Made by a program: the position numbers and the translations under genes. Source: Stereum hirsutum FP-91666 SS1 (Eukaryota > Basidiomycota > Agaricomycetes > Russulales > Stereaceae). Taken from it: a stretch of 64,000 nucleotides of DNA. The stretch covers positions 3,295,152-3,359,151 of the forward strand of contig NW_006763133.1 in assembly GCF_000264905.1 (NCBI RefSeq), in the 5' to 3' direction. The notes below the pieces were generated by a model. That model was not told where the DNA came from and ran no database searches. It saw only the letters and a list, made by a program, of their open reading frames with translations. Positions 22,579-35,155 of the stretch are shown in pieces. How positions within the stretch are numbered: position 1 is the stretch's first letter; every line of letters begins with the position of its first letter.

Positions 22579-25045
22579 CGTTGAGAAGTGGGTGGTATCT
22601 CCTAAGTGCCCTTTCCTATGTGGATTAAATACGACCTAGGGGAGCGACAGGGCGTCGCATATCTCGCCTTTGTCGCCTCTCTTGCATTCCCTTACATATG
22701 TAGGCCTACATATGAAGGAATGCAAGGTCACAGTGCCGCACAGGGATGACGACGACTCGGAACCGGTCTTCCCTCAGTCGAACGATTAGTTTGGAATAGA
22801 GATGCACATAATTAGGACCGGATCATCTGGAAAACGGTTACAGTGTGAGTATACAACGCTACAGCCTGCGCGTGCGACATGTTGCGTTGAGCCAGAGAGT
22901 ATGGGAAAAATTCGAAGGGTACGAACAGAGGGACGTACTTTCGCTTTGCTGTAGACGAGAACATATAAGTACTTCGACAGCAAGTGCAGCATCGCATCTT
23001 TGGGAGCAAATATCTGGACTGCCGTGTTTTTTTGTAACTGTTCTATTGGGTTGAAGAACGGTGCTGTGAGTAAGCCGCGCAGACAATATAAACCTACATG
23101 TGTAGTACCCTGTTTAGGTTAATCAGAACGCCAGCGGCCGAACCTAGAATACAGGCACCGGGACCTACAGCTGTGATTGCCTGAGACGCTCAACAAGGGT
23201 ATTTAGTCGACCGCAGAGTGCCCGAGTAAGTGACAGATATTTACCTCATGTGTGGCGGAGGTTGAATGGGGCATATGCAAACAATGTCCTGAGAAGGACG
23301 AACCCTCACAGTGGTGATGGCCGGTTAGCCTATGTCATCTGCGAGATAGAGTTATACACGCACCCGCAAATTCAGACGCCCAACAGCTGTTGTACCCTTA
23401 GTGTAATGGTCACAACTTGTGGGGTATGGACTATAATTTAAGAACCCGCTCGTCAAGCATGAAAGAAGACGTTGATTGATCGTGCACGAAAACGGAATCC
23501 CAGGGAGGGATGGTTGTGTGACCTCTAGGAAAATCGCTATGGGTAACGCTCTAAAAGGAGACGCCGTGGCGATCATTGGAAGGATTTAAGATGTCTGACG
23601 AAGGGAATATCCGAAACAAGATAACCAGGTGGTACCAGAGAAAACAGGGGAGGTATAAGATGTATGGTGAGGAGACGCCAGCAGAGAGCGATTGGGGCGA
23701 CGATGACTCGGAGTGGAGCAGGCCTTGCAGAAGTTGAGCAAGTGAGCACTGGGCAGCAGCGAGAAGGTAACGGAACTCGAACAAGAAGGCCGATGGATTC
23801 GTGTGGCGTAGTTGCCAGTAAAGGATGCCTGCAGAGCAATTGGGCCTAGGAAGTCTCTAGAGGTATTCCGAGCGGATGGTAGGTCGAGAGTGGCGGTTCA
23901 CGGGACATCATACTAAAAAGCAGTGTCATGTGGCGGGTCAAATCCTTGAGCAGAGACATGCGTAGCATCCAAGTGAGTTTACAGTGATGCGAGGAAGTGT
24001 GTTGTTGAGGGCAGAATACGCTCTGGACAGGTGGGTTGAAAGAAGTGACGTTGCATGGCAAGGGCTCGACTATTGATAGCTCCAGACTCGGAGGCAGGAG
24101 GGATTTGAAAGTACTAGGGGAGAGACAAGAAGAATGTGGTGAAGGGGACATGTCTCTGAAATCTATGAAGATATAGGTTAGATACGATGATGTCTAGGAC
24201 CGAGAGGGCGAGATACGCAGGAGAATCCCGTGATGGCGACTTGGAAGCCTGAGGTAGAACAAAAAAGCAGTACTTAGTAGGATCGAGTCGGTCGGGTTTT
24301 ATCCAGATGAGCACCAATACGAGTCTCTGATGGACGAGAGAAGAGGCCTAGGGTCCACATCGAACAGACGGACAGACCCATCGTAACAAAGAAGTCGGAC
24401 GTTGGGAAAGCCGTGGAAACACGACGCGCTGTTTGGCTTTGTGTACGTGTTCTCCACGTGGCGCGAACCCCGACACTTGCGCCGGACCCCTCGAGTCGCC
24501 TTCGAGTTGTCTGAAGTTACTACTTCACCGCGAGGGGCGGAAGTGAGTCTCACCAAGTTCTACTCCTTCTGGGTGGCACCAATGCATCATCTGGACGACT
24601 CTTTTGAGGGCTAGTCCTACGCTTTCAGGCGAGCCTGGACATCAGCGGCGCGTCGGCTATTGTGGGATATTGTGGCTTACCCTTCGGCGGTAGTAGTCAC
24701 TCATACGCATCTGCCTGCCTCTGCATCTTGACACATCAAGGTTGCTCTCTTTATTTAGACGGATGCTGTTGTTCTTGAATAGTCGCTATTCACGCTTGAG
24801 CTTCGTATAGCTTTTTTACTCCGCTGGGCATCTCACGACAACTCTTCAATCACGATGCACGGATCAAGGGCGTAACGTCCACTCTGTACATGGTCATGGG
24901 GCCAATTCTCGGGCATATAACACACTCTCCTGCGGCCCGCTCGCACCATCGCGCAACATTTTCCGGACCTTACTTGCTTTAAAAACACCTCCAACATGCG
25001 CAATGTTCACTTGCATTCCCACATCAAGGTGGCTTTCCTCTTGTC
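22579..25045. other. 2.4 kb intergenic, no gene supported
   Basis: Apart from the palindrome at 22681-22726 and the upstream frame at 24996-25049, I see only short conflicting open frames. No transposase-like sequence, terminal repeats or RNA gene were recognised. Confidence 0.5.
22681..22726. repeat. 46-base near-perfect palindrome
   Basis: The centre is a perfect 20-base palindrome (CATATGTAGGCCTACATATG). It is flanked by arms cttgcattccctt and aaggaatgcaag, complementary except for one extra C. The whole element can fold into a ~22-bp hairpin. Confidence 0.85.
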
Positions 25046-25049
25046 ATGA
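24996..25049 (+). promoter_or_regulatory. Upstream open reading frame overlapping the alpha-xylosidase start
   Basis: A 17-codon frame starts at ATG 24996 and stops at TGA 25047-25049, so its stop overlaps the main start codon (ATGA at 25046-25049). If the 5' UTR begins before 24996, translation of the xylosidase would need reinitiation or leaky scanning. The transcript start is not known. Confidence 0.5.
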
Positions 25050-28000
25050 AATTCAACGACGGCTTCTGGTTATTGAAGAACGGGGTAAAGGCCTATCATG
25101 GGCTCCAGGTCGTCAATGCCACACCACAGAAGGATGGCTTTGACTTTCAGGTGGCAACAAAGTGGATTAAGCATCGTGGCGATACTCTTGGAGGTCCGTT
25201 CTGTACACCTCAATCTAATGATGATTGACTGAAACTGCATCATCGCTGAAATCGCAGGTCCCATATTGAGTATCAAGGTCTATTCCCCGACCGAGGGTGT
25301 TGTGGGTGTTCGTATCGACCACTTCAAACACATTAAACCCTCTCCGGAGATCGAACTCTTCCCGGACGATGCACCCATCCCCTCCGTCTCCGTAGACACT
25401 CCGAGCGAGCCTCTGACACACGAGAAGTCTTTGACGTACTCCCTCTCGACAGCTGGCCTTACCGCAGAAATCACGTCCTACCCATATACTGTCACGTTCA
25501 AATCCCCTAACCGCACTCTGACTTCTGCTGGATACAAGCATCAGGCCATCTACGATATACCATACAAGTATACTCAGAATACGGCAGCGAACAGCTCATG
25601 CCTGGCGACCGATGTGAGCTCAAACCCGAAGCCCGAAACCCCTCCGGAGCTTGTGCGATACATTCACTCAGAGTTGAATATATCTCCTGGCGAACTGATC
25701 TATGGAATGGGAGAACAGTTCGGTGCCTTCGTGAAGAATGGTATGCTAGTCACACCTCCAATGTTGTTTAATATTAAAGGCTAATATATATGTCTATCTT
25801 GGCAGGTCAGACCATCAGTGTATGGAACAGAGATGGAGGAACTTCGAGTGATCAGGCATATAAATGCGTTCCGTTCTATCTGACCAACCGCGGCTATGGC
25901 GTGTTCATCAATCACCCTGGTGAGGTCGAAGTAGAAGTAGGATCTGAGAAAGTTTCTCGAGTTGGAGTTAGCGTCGCCGGCGAGTCGGTGGAGTATTTTA
26001 TCATCTACGGCGAGACGCCACTTCAGGTATTTGTGGCACCTCCATTGTCTTGGCTCACTGCCACTGACTATAAACCCTATGTCGCAGATCTTGGAAAGGT
26101 ATACAAGGATTACTGGACGTCCTGCGTAAGGCTTCTTCTCGAGTCTACCAGAATGCGGCATTGAGCTTACTTGAAAACTTCACAGCCTTCTGCCGACCTG
26201 GACCTTCGGACTCTGGTTATCCACGTCATTCCTCACGTCCTACGACAGCAAGACAGTCGCCGGATTCTTGCAGGGTATGCAGGATCGGGACTGCAATGTT
26301 CGAGTCTTCCACCTTGATTGTTTCTGGATGAAACAATACGAGTGGTGTTCTTTTACATTCGATCCGGACAACTTCCCGGACCCAAAGAAATATCTCGCGG
26401 ACATCAAGAAGACCTATGGTGGGAAGATATGTGTTTGGAGTGAGTTCTGAGTTTCATACATCTGTTCGTCTCTGTGGACGCTGAAACTTGCCATTACAGT
26501 CAATCCATACATCTCCCAACTATCTCCTATATATGAGGAGGCAGTGAAGGGTGGGTACTTCATCAAAAGGAAGGACGGAACGCCGTGGCAGTGGGACCTC
26601 TGGCAGCCTGGTCTTGCGATCGTGGATTTCACGAACCCGGAAGCGGCAGAATGGTACAAAGCAAAACTCAATGCTCTAGTTGATCTCGGCGTCGACACCT
26701 TTAAGGTATGTCTTTGCATATTTATTTCTAACGGCGTGTAACACGGAGACGGCGTTGATATGATGGTTATTAGACTGACTTCGCGGAGCGTATTCCCCAT
26801 GCTGGGGTTGTCTTCCACGATGGCTCGGACCCCATGCGTATGCATAACGTATACGCTATCACCTACAACAAACTCGTTTTCGGCCTTTTGGAGGAGAGAT
26901 TTGGAAAGGGCGAAGCCATCGTGTTCGCCAGAGCGGCGCATGCTGGTGGACAGAGACTTCCAGTGGTAAGTGCTCTCATCTGCTCCGTACTTGTAGCTCA
27001 ACTCATGCTTTGGGCTCAAGCACTGGGGTGGAGACTGCGAGTCGAGCTTTGAGGCTATGGCGGAGACGCTTCGCGGTGGTCTTAGCTTGACGATGTCTGG
27101 CTTCGCGTTTACATCTCATGATATCGGTGGTTTCGAGGTATGCGAGACTATATTGGTCCTTTTTATCTTTCTCAACTGCTTTATTAGGGTCGCCCGCCAC
27201 CTGAAGTGTACCAGCGATGGGTGGCCTACGGTCTGTTTTCCTCTCACTCGCGTCTGCATGGATCCCACACGTACAGGGTACCATGGGAGTATGGTGAAGA
27301 GGCCGCTGTCAGCATGGCGAAATTCTTAGATATGAAGCATCGCTTGATGCCCTACATCTATGATCTCGTAGGTCTTATTCTGACTTCGTATTTCTTCAAG
27401 TATCCTACTCACCATCTTTCGCTGTCTTCTTTGCAATCAGGCATTGAAAGCGCATGAAGTCGGCCACCCACTTCAACGCGCGATGTTCCTCGAATTCTTG
27501 TCCGATCGGACCACTCACACACTCGACCGTCAATACATGCTAGGCCCCTCTCTCCTCGTTGCACCTGTCTTCGTGCCAAAAGGCGAAGAAACTGAGTACT
27601 ACCTCCCTGCTGGCCGTTGGACCTCACTCTTTGACCCGTCGCGCACCGTTACTGGGCCTGTCTGGATCAACGAAGTCGTTCCCTTAGACGAGATCCCCGT
27701 TTGGATACGGCCGAACACTGTTCTACTCATGGGCCCAAAAAAGACGAAGAAGCCTGATTATGACTATACAAAGGGTCTGGAGGTGCAATTATACGAGATT
27801 GAGGAGGGTGCAACATTGAGAGTGGATGTGCCCACGGGCGAAGGGAAGAACATTGCAGGCACAGTGGTGGTGAAGAGGGAACAGAACGAAGTGACGGTGC
27901 AAGTAGAGAACGGTGCTCTTGAGCTGGCCTGTGTCAGCTTGTTCTTGGACGAGCTGAAGACGAAGAAGGTGCAAGGCTCGCAGGAATTGGCAGCTGGAGC

Positions 28001-28064
28001 GGGGGCGCCGAGGGTGACGGTGAAGGAGGGAGAAACCAAGGTCGTATTGAAGTTCGGAGCCTAA
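25046..28064 (+). CDS. Glycoside hydrolase family 31, alpha-xylosidase-like
   Basis: Ten exons: 25046..25193, 25258..25740, 25806..26026, 26088..26125, 26186..26439, 26500..26705, 26774..26965, 27021..27137, 27188..27367, 27441..28064, 820 residues in frame. It cleaves alpha-xylosyl residues from the non-reducing end of xyloglucan oligosaccharides; that specificity is inferred from resemblance to YicI-type enzymes. An N-terminal beta-sandwich carries [12 protein letters not shown]. The barrel nucleophile is Asp in [10 protein letters not shown]; the acid/base Asp is in [22 protein letters not shown] at the N terminus is typical of the xylosidase branch. No signal peptide, so probably cytosolic, acting on imported oligosaccharides. 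Confidence 0.95.
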
Positions 28065-28271
28065 AGGTCAGCGAAGTAACTCTATCATCGATCTGTAAAG
28101 TAGTGTACCTTTTGTGCTATGACCCTGTCTCGTATCGCTGTCGTTTTCAAAATAAGCTGTCAGTTCATTATTTTTGAGTTGTACCGTTCGGGCGGGCCAC
28201 ACCCCTGGCTCGTCGCCGATCTTTCGGGACCCTATGAGCGAAGACCGGCGCTGAGGCCAACCTTGCAAACG

Positions 28272-30023
28272 ATGCCTTCTTCTACCACCACTAAAAATGC
28301 GCCTTCCGCCACACAATCGAAGCGACCGTTCAAGAAAGCCAGGATAGAGGAAAAGGTGTCTAAGGTTCCTTCCAAAAAGTCCAAATCTACCTCAAAAGCA
28401 GTTGTGTCTGCTCCTGCCAATGGCAAAGGCAAGGGAAAAGCTCGCGCACCTACACCCCCAGCCTCTCTATCTTCGACTATCCTCCAAAATAAAGTCGACG
28501 ACTCGAAACCGTCACCATTACCCCAGACGTTCAAAATCGTTGCTGGAACATACGAGAAACTACTCTATGGCTTGGAAGGCACCATCTCTACACCTTCATC
28601 GTCCTCCCAAGAGCTTACCTTCAACCTAAAACCGATCTTCATCTTCCCTGCTCACGTCTCGTGCGTCAAGGCGGTCGCTGCATCTCCGGAGGGAGGAAAA
28701 TGGCTGGCGACTGGAAGTGCGGATGAGATCATCAAAGTTTGGGACTTGCGAAGGAAAAGAGAAATTGGTGGACTGATGCACCATACTGGTGCGCCTCCTC
28801 TCTCTTCCACGTAGGAATTAGCGTTCTCATCTATCATTTGGACTCGGCCATTTCAGGCTCAATAACACATCTTTCTTTTCCTTCTCGCTCGCATCTTCTG
28901 TCTGCATCCGAAGATGGCACACTTTGTATCTTCCGCGCGAGGGATTGGGCAGTCCTTCGTTCGCTGAAGGGCCACAAGGGACCCATCAATTCTATCGCTG
29001 TACATCCTTCAGGAAAAGTTGGACTCAGTGTCGGAAAGGATAGAACCCTGAGGATGTGGGATCTCATGAGGGGTCGTGCGGGTGGAAGTACGAGACTTGG
29101 GTTTGGTGAGCTTTTTCTCTTGTGGCGCTTTTTGTGGCGCAAGATGGCTTCGTGCTGAACATTTGCTAAATGCTTGTCTTGTCATTGTTTTCCTGCTTAG
29201 AGGGAGAGCTCGTGCGCTGGTCCGTCAATGGTAGCCTACTTGTTGTTCAACACCAGAAAATCATCGATGTCTATTCAACTGTAAGTGTCCTTTTGACCCA
29301 ACATTCCAAAGCTCGACCAATATTGACCACGTTCGTCGACTTCCAGGACCTCACACACCTACACACCGTCGATCACCCTGCACGTATACACGATATCAAA
29401 TTTGTTCTACGGCCTTCCGGAGATGGCGAGGCCCTTCTCGTCGCTGCTGAGGACAAGAAAACTGTGGCCTACGAAATCAATGCAGATGTCACAATTGCAC
29501 CAAAATATATAGCTACCTTCGTAGGACACACAAATCGGTGCGTCCTCCTATTCACTATATGTGTAAACAAATAACTTATTAAAGTTTTTGGCCAACACGT
29601 AGTGTCAAAGCACTCGATACCCTCCGTATCGCACTTCCTATTTCGTCCCGGCCTTCGACTACCATTCTCACGACCGTCTCCTCCGCCGGAACTGTCCACC
29701 TTTATGACCTGTTCTCTCTCCCTACACCTTCGTCATCCTCCCAGGCTGTTGCATACAAGGATCTACCACAGATAGAGCCGGTGGCTATCTACGATACGAA
29801 GGGCAGTCGGTTGACCTGTGTGACCCTTGGTGATGGAAGCGTAGATGTGGGAGAGGAGGGCGGCGACAAGGCGACCGGGGACAAGAGGAGGAGAGAAGTG
29901 GATCAAGAGAGTGAAGGTGAAGAGGAGGACGAGGAATGGCCGTCGGACCAGGAAGAGGAGGAGGACGAAGAGGACGAAGAAGAAGAAGATGAGGAGGAGG
30001 AGGAGGAGGGCGAGGAGGAGTGA
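28272..30023 (+). CDS. MAK11: MAK11 / PAK1IP1-like WD40 ribosome biogenesis protein
   Basis: Exons 28272..28788, 28857..29105, 29201..29280, 29347..29537, 29603..30023, 485 residues in frame. The N terminus is a Lys-rich basic tract (possible nucleolar signal). It is followed by WD40 repeats: WLATGSADEIIKVWDL, LLSASEDGTLCIF, GLSVGKDRTLRMWDL, LLVAAEDKKTVAYEI and a final blade near the acidic tail. MAK11 acts in 60S subunit assembly in the nucleolus. The C terminus ends in a run of almost only Glu/Asp, a common trait of nucleolar proteins. An alternative in-frame start at 28119 lacks support. Confidence 0.87.
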
Positions 30024-30426
30024 GAAGAGTGAGAGGCTATGTGTCATTTATTGCGTCATAGTACGCCTTCGCTGTCTAGTCCTACGCATGATGGCCTGTA
30101 GTTGAGGACATCGTCCTGGCGTCATTGGTCCCTCAACATGAACGAGGACAGTCAATTTATCTCACTTCCGCTAGTCATGCTTTGCGCGATGTGGAACTGT
30201 GTGCAGCCCTTTGACCGTCGAAGAGATGTATGTGTAAACCTGAAATATGCGCTGTCTACAACAACGATGATCAAGTCACCGTGAAAAGGATTGTTGACCA
30301 ACAAAGAAGGCACACAGGAAGTTATTCTATATTAAACGGCTGTATGATGGACTATCGCGGCCAGCGCAAGGCAAGTACACTCGTTGTATGAACCAGAGTC
30401 GTCGAACAAATTCATTGTCTGTCCAT
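30024..30426. other. Intergenic, converging 3' ends
   Basis: Between MAK11 (+) and the secreted precursor (-). No gene seen. Confidence 0.5.
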
Positions 30427-31426
30427 TCAATCAAGCTCGTCAAGAACTCTCGTAACAAGTTTATGCAGCGCAGCGAGGGCGGCAGGACTGATCACCAGAT
30501 GAATCAACATTAGCTAAGTCTGCGAACACGTCAGGCAAGACAGTAGACCGAAAAAGCTCACTCTAGCCCGTTGGTAGTGGTACCATCTTTGGAAGACCTG
30601 CGTTCGGGTCCATCGACCAGGCTAGGAGAGGTAGGGGCTGGTGCTGATGGTGTCGTGACAGCTGGCGCGCTGGTGGAAGTAACCACTGTGCTATGAGGAA
30701 CACATTCCTTCTCGAACCTTGTTTGCTCCTCAGGGGAACTATAAAAGAGGTCGCATGTCGAGTTAGTTTGCAACTGAGCTGCGTATCATAATAGTAAGCA
30801 TTGCGTACAACACCGTCCCTTCCGGGCTTGTAGAAGAAGAGACATTAGTATAGTCTCAACCGTAGCATATGGAAGATATTTGATTCACAATATTTGGCAC
30901 AAGCCTGAGCCAAATGGCAGAGCGAATCGCTTCCTGAGGATAATCTGAGCAAACAATCTCATATCATCGAAGGATACATAACTCACGACGGTGTGTTCCC
31001 GGAGGAGTTGCCAGTCGTATTCTGGGCTGTGGAATTGGTAGGATCCATAGTGGCAGCAGGAGTCGAGAGAGCTGGAGCCGTGGCAGCTGGTGTAGGGAGC
31101 TGGTCCAACACCGCGCTGAACCCGTTGAATAGGTTGATACCTTGCTCGACATTGTTGAGGCCATTGCCGAGGGAGTCAAGTATCCCGCTGAGGCTGACTT
31201 TAGAGGCGCTCTTGCTGGATGCCCCCTTTGCAATTTTGCCGACTTTTGAGGCGCGTGCGTTGACGTTGAAAAGCTGATCTCGACGTTCTCTATTCGAATG
31301 TAAGCGTTGGTGAAGCGCTATTCAATTTGGGATCTGAATGCAAAAAGTGAAATGCACTTACGAGAATGGGGCGGCGGCGACAGCGGACGCAACGAGAAGC
31401 GCGACGAGGGTAGATGAAATGTACAT
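30427..31426 (-). CDS. Small secreted precursor with dibasic sites, relative of the repeat precursor at 51610-53701
   Basis: Exons: 31426..31362, 31289..30987, 30826..30809 (18 bases), 30738..30562, 30487..30427, 207 residues in frame. All introns are phase 2. A signal peptide (about 1-19, ending AVAAA) is followed at once by SERRDQ, a possible Kex2 site. The middle is Ala/Ser/Thr/Pro-rich with several N-x-T/S sites. A second dibasic site is in PERRSSKDG. The tail PAALAALHKLVTRVLDELD parallels the tail of the larger precursor, and both last exons are 61 bases beginning inside an Asp codon split GA/T or GA/C. No known family was recognised. The shared promoter element is described separately. 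Confidence 0.68.
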
Positions 31427-32506
31427 GATGTCTGAATAGATGACGTGGCCCGCAAAAATAGGTTCAATCTTGTGATGTTTCGAGTGTAAGTAGACGAAGA
31501 TGTATAGGATTAACGAAGGACTGAATAGAGAGCGTAAATGGAAACAAAATGGTGGACTGTGAAGAAAATTGTGAGCATGGTGGCCTCGTAGTCGTCATCT
31601 ACGGAAGACTCACTATCCAGTACCAGAAGAATATCGAAGTGAGCATGCGCTGACGGTCCAAAATGCTACTATGCGGCCTTTTATGCAGTAGTTGAAGTAC
31701 CGCCCGGAAACAAGGGTGCGGTGCCGAAGACGTTCCATCCCCTTGATTTTGTTTCAACGCATTGACGCGAGAGACAACCAGTCGACATGAAAGTGAGGTC
31801 CAGATTGCAGATCAGGAAGGACAACTCGGCCATCATAGAAAGGCCCCTAAGGATCATGCTCGCCAAAGCAGTCCGAGTCGACCAGGACTTTCTCGGAGTA
31901 TATAGTTACAGCACGCATGGATCTAGCTGGCAGAAATGTGACACGCTTGGCCCTCGATTGCTTCAGCGTTTTTATAAACACACTGCTTCGCAAGATGATG
32001 AAACAAGCGTCAGTCTGTATTTGAGTGATCGTACGATCGGCGTGGACCGATAGATCATGTGCTTAGAGTAGGTTATATTCAGTATCCCATGGATCTCGAA
32101 GAACGAATTGACAGCATATAGCACGCAGCTGGCAGTGTTGGTGGGGTTCATAGTATCCCCAGCGATCGCCAGTTACTTCAAGAACCTCGTGCATCAATTG
32201 TCATAGACCGAAACAGAGCTCACCAACTGGCCTCGAAAAAAGTGCAGCCGTGATAACCTGCGCCCTAACTCAATGTCTGAAGCTAAGAGAGTGGTCAATG
32301 TTGATTCATCTACGTTGTCTGGGATGATCGATGAAAGACGTATACTTGTGCGAGGTTCGGAGAAAGTCGGCGTGACACGACGAACGAAACACACCAAGTC
32401 CTTGGGCTGGATACACGGCAAAAGCCGAGTGCTCGAATTTCGAATTTCGCGAAGTCGACTTGCAGTTGCACTTTACCTACTCTGCGCTCACAGTTACATT
32501 TGAGCT
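31427..32506. other. Intergenic with precursor promoter
   Basis: Besides the conserved element and TATA box listed separately, nothing coding was found. The right part is the promoter of mL41. Confidence 0.5.
31609..31688 (-). promoter_or_regulatory. Core promoter with conserved 36-base hairpin element (copy A)
   Basis: Read for the - strand gene at 30427-31426: a TATA-like cataaaagg (31679-31687), then 35 bases, then a 36-base element at 31609-31644 whose ends CTCACT and AGTGAG are inverted repeats. The start codon lies 183 bases further on. The same arrangement occurs at 53879-53960. The element sits where transcription should start. Confidence 0.7.
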
Positions 32507-33216
32507 ATGCATCCTACCCTCGTTGCTCTCGCAAAGGCGTCAAGAAGGCCGCTCACTCCTAAGCGGGGAAATAAGGACTACTACAAGGGTCAGTGCTAAC
32601 TTCCTCATTCCCTCACTGCCGCCTCTTCCTCTGTCTCGCAATGCAACCACTGTCTGACAGAATCTATATCACCCGCAATACGGCTGGAAATGAATACGAA
32701 CATACAGGTACACGACAGGCCTTTCTTCCCCATGGTCGCCGTACGGGTGCACCGGGTCAACATGTGGTCAAGGGCAAGGCCAAGTACAGGTTGATTGACG
32801 AGAAAGTGAGGTTCTTCGTCGCGCCACCGGTGGAGGAGATCAATAACTCGAAGGTGCGCCTGCGCTCGCTGCTCTTTTTTGATCTGTCTAATGTTCCGAC
32901 CGTCGATATACTCGTGGCATCTTTGCCCATGCGTCGCGCCACGTTCTGCCTTGGACCCCACTCTTTGCTACGCTCTTGCTGTTATTCACTCCCTCCGACC
33001 TCCGGCCTCTCTCTCGACATCACTGCTATTTCCTACTCCATCTACACTTAGCTCAAACCCTACGTCGACAAAAACGTGAAGCTCACCGACGACCAAAGGA
33101 ACGAGATCTGGGGAAAGCTTCCGTGGGGTGGTCTTACGGGCAAAATATACCTTGACAGAACATCACGGCCAGGTGGTTCGTCGAGCGTTATCACCGAGGC
33201 GGAGGGATCATCATAA
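32507..33216 (+). CDS. MRPL27: Mitochondrial large-subunit ribosomal protein mL41
   Basis: Exons 32507..32588, 32708..32853, 33052..33216, 130 residues in frame. The motif RRPLTPKRGNKDYYKGTR near the N terminus and KLKPYVDKNVKL near the middle match the mL41/Mrpl27 family. The basic N terminus serves as a mitochondrial presequence. The third intron boundary gives the conserved step from EEINNSK to LKPYV. The tail is longer than in yeast, with a Ser/Gly-rich end. Confidence 0.9.
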
Positions 33217-33871
33217 CTTCTCAGTGCGCGCATGTAGGTGCATGTATGGTTGCGACTGCCTCAGTGGAGGGCGTGTTTGCTATGATCGTAATTTATGGTG
33301 TGCGCTTTTCTTTACGCCCCTTATGTCTCACCTCTGAATTAGCGGAGATACTGGGCTGGATTTTGCACTGGAAGAATGCTCATTGAGCCTAATTCATGAT
33401 ATGGCCGCTGACTGTTCAGGCCCAGGACTGGACTTGAAATGTTGATGGTTGGGTCTATTCATTCTCTCATGGGGGGAGGTCGATATTTCTTCCTAGAGCC
33501 ATTTTCAGCTCTAGACTCCATTTATTCGAGGAGAAGCGAACGAAGAAACTACTTCATTTGTGCCTCTTCTTCCACCTTTGGCGGCCAGACTCACTACCAC
33601 GATTTCCTTGGAGGCGACGCCAGAAGGACATCCGACTCTAGCAGTGTGGCCACAGATCGTAATCGAAACCCATTGGTGGACATGAATCGAAACCAACTCG
33701 TACTATGCTCGCCATCACCAATCCAATCACTCATCCTCCTCGCCAAACAGACCCATTCCTTCAGCTCCCCAGGTATACGGTTGCCCACTGCACGCGACAT
33801 GAACGCCACCCGCCGCGACTAGCTGCTGCAGCTGAGGATCGGTGGCGTGGCAATCCTCGAGAATAATCGTC
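33217..33871. other. Intergenic, no gene seen
   Basis: 3' flank of mL41 followed by unassigned sequence up to the F-box relic. Confidence 0.5.
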
Positions 33872-34267
33872 TTAGGTGTCAAGCAGCGCCTTTCTCTTCG
33901 ATAGAAATTCCGCGAGTTGGGTGCACATTGTCTGAGTGCCTAACGGGAAAGACAAGTGGGCACTGTGAATGCGAAGTGCGATGAGGTTAGGAAGCGGTAC
34001 GGTCGATGTCGAAGAGGTGGCACTCTCGTCATCCTGGTCGCCGGACAAGGAAACCACAGTAAAATGATTGAGAGCCTCGACGAGCGCATAGCTCATCCGG
34101 CCTTTCAATTCCAATGTTTTGACCTGTTGCATCCGATGGAAGAGTGTCTGCCACATGTCGCGGCCAACTTCGAATCTGCCCGAGACGCTGAGGAATGTGG
34201 CGATATCGAGCCGCACGGTCAACAGAGACTGTAACAAAACGTTTGAGCAACTCTCATCGCCGTTCAA
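33872..34267 (-). pseudogene. Relic of an F-box/LRR gene, C-terminal fragment
   Basis: The - strand encodes a fragment that parallels the C terminus of the intact F-box protein at 46874-48634. It has QVKTLELKGRMSYALVEALNHF where the intact protein has IQTLELKDSMMYRIPHTLNHF, followed by PNLIALRIHSAHL where the intact one has PALVTLHLHRV, and TQLAEFLSKRKALL where it has KELADFFESRHALF. No N-terminal F-box lies upstream in the same frame, so it is a truncated copy. Confidence 0.55.
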
Positions 34268-35155
34268 AGCCTGTCATCCACGCCACCCCGATGGCGCCAC
34301 AGCTCATTCTCCGCCTCTCTTCTCTACCTGGCTCCACACTGCTCCCTCCCACTCTTCGCCGGATCTTCGAATCAACGCACAAAGCTTCTGCATCGCTGGA
34401 AACTCGAGCGCTTTCTTCTTTACCGCAGACGGCTTTTTCTGTCTGCCATCACCTCTCTTCTTCGTCTACGGCACATTCGCAGGATGCGGTCTTATGCGTT
34501 GTACATCTCCCTCGCCACCTCTGTTGGCCGGAATCATCACGATATTCGGACAAGAAATAAACGCGGGAGCCTCAGGCTTGAGATCGGGTTTCCATGAGGA
34601 CTAGTAGTGACCAGGACCGTTTGTGGGCGTGTACTTCTTGAACCGTGCCATATCTGTAGTTGAAGCTTTTTCGTCGAATCTACATCTATCTACATACAAT
34701 ACTACTATTTGACTTTCGCGATTGCACTCCACCCTCAGCGTCCGCTTGAGCTAGCCAGCCTCAGGAAGGAAGGAAGGAAGGAAGGAAGGAAGGAAGGAAG
34801 GTTTATTTCTGCTCTCGACTAGACCGTGAAAGGCCCCAGCTAAGAGCTGGAACGAGAAGGGGCGTAGTATACTTATTTGACCTGTCTAAGGCAAGACTGG
34901 AACTTTCTCGTCACTTCTTGTGCTTTGAACTTAATGGATCACCGAGCGCTCCAAGCCAATGATAATGAAAGAGCATGTATATTCAAAGCTGTCAAAACAA
35001 TTGACAAAAGAGGCACGGTGTACGAGAGCATGGGGCAAAGCACAAAGTAAAAATGATAACGAGAGAGTTCGAGGAGATGAAAGCATACAAACACAATATT
35101 ACACAACACAAATGAGCGATGTTCATACAGAGTTCCGGAGGCGAGAATTCTGGAT
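34268..35155. other. Unassigned DNA with a tetranucleotide microsatellite
   Basis: Three short overlapping frames at 34195-34604 look like shadows. A (GGAA)n tract is listed separately. No gene supported. Confidence 0.45.
34763..34801. repeat. (AGGA)n microsatellite
   Basis: About 39 bases of uninterrupted AAGG repeats (nearly ten units). Confidence 0.98.

Noticed and set aside
34195..34604. Small Ser/Leu-rich frames
   Set aside because: Three overlapping frames of similar quality, none with a recognisable motif or start.
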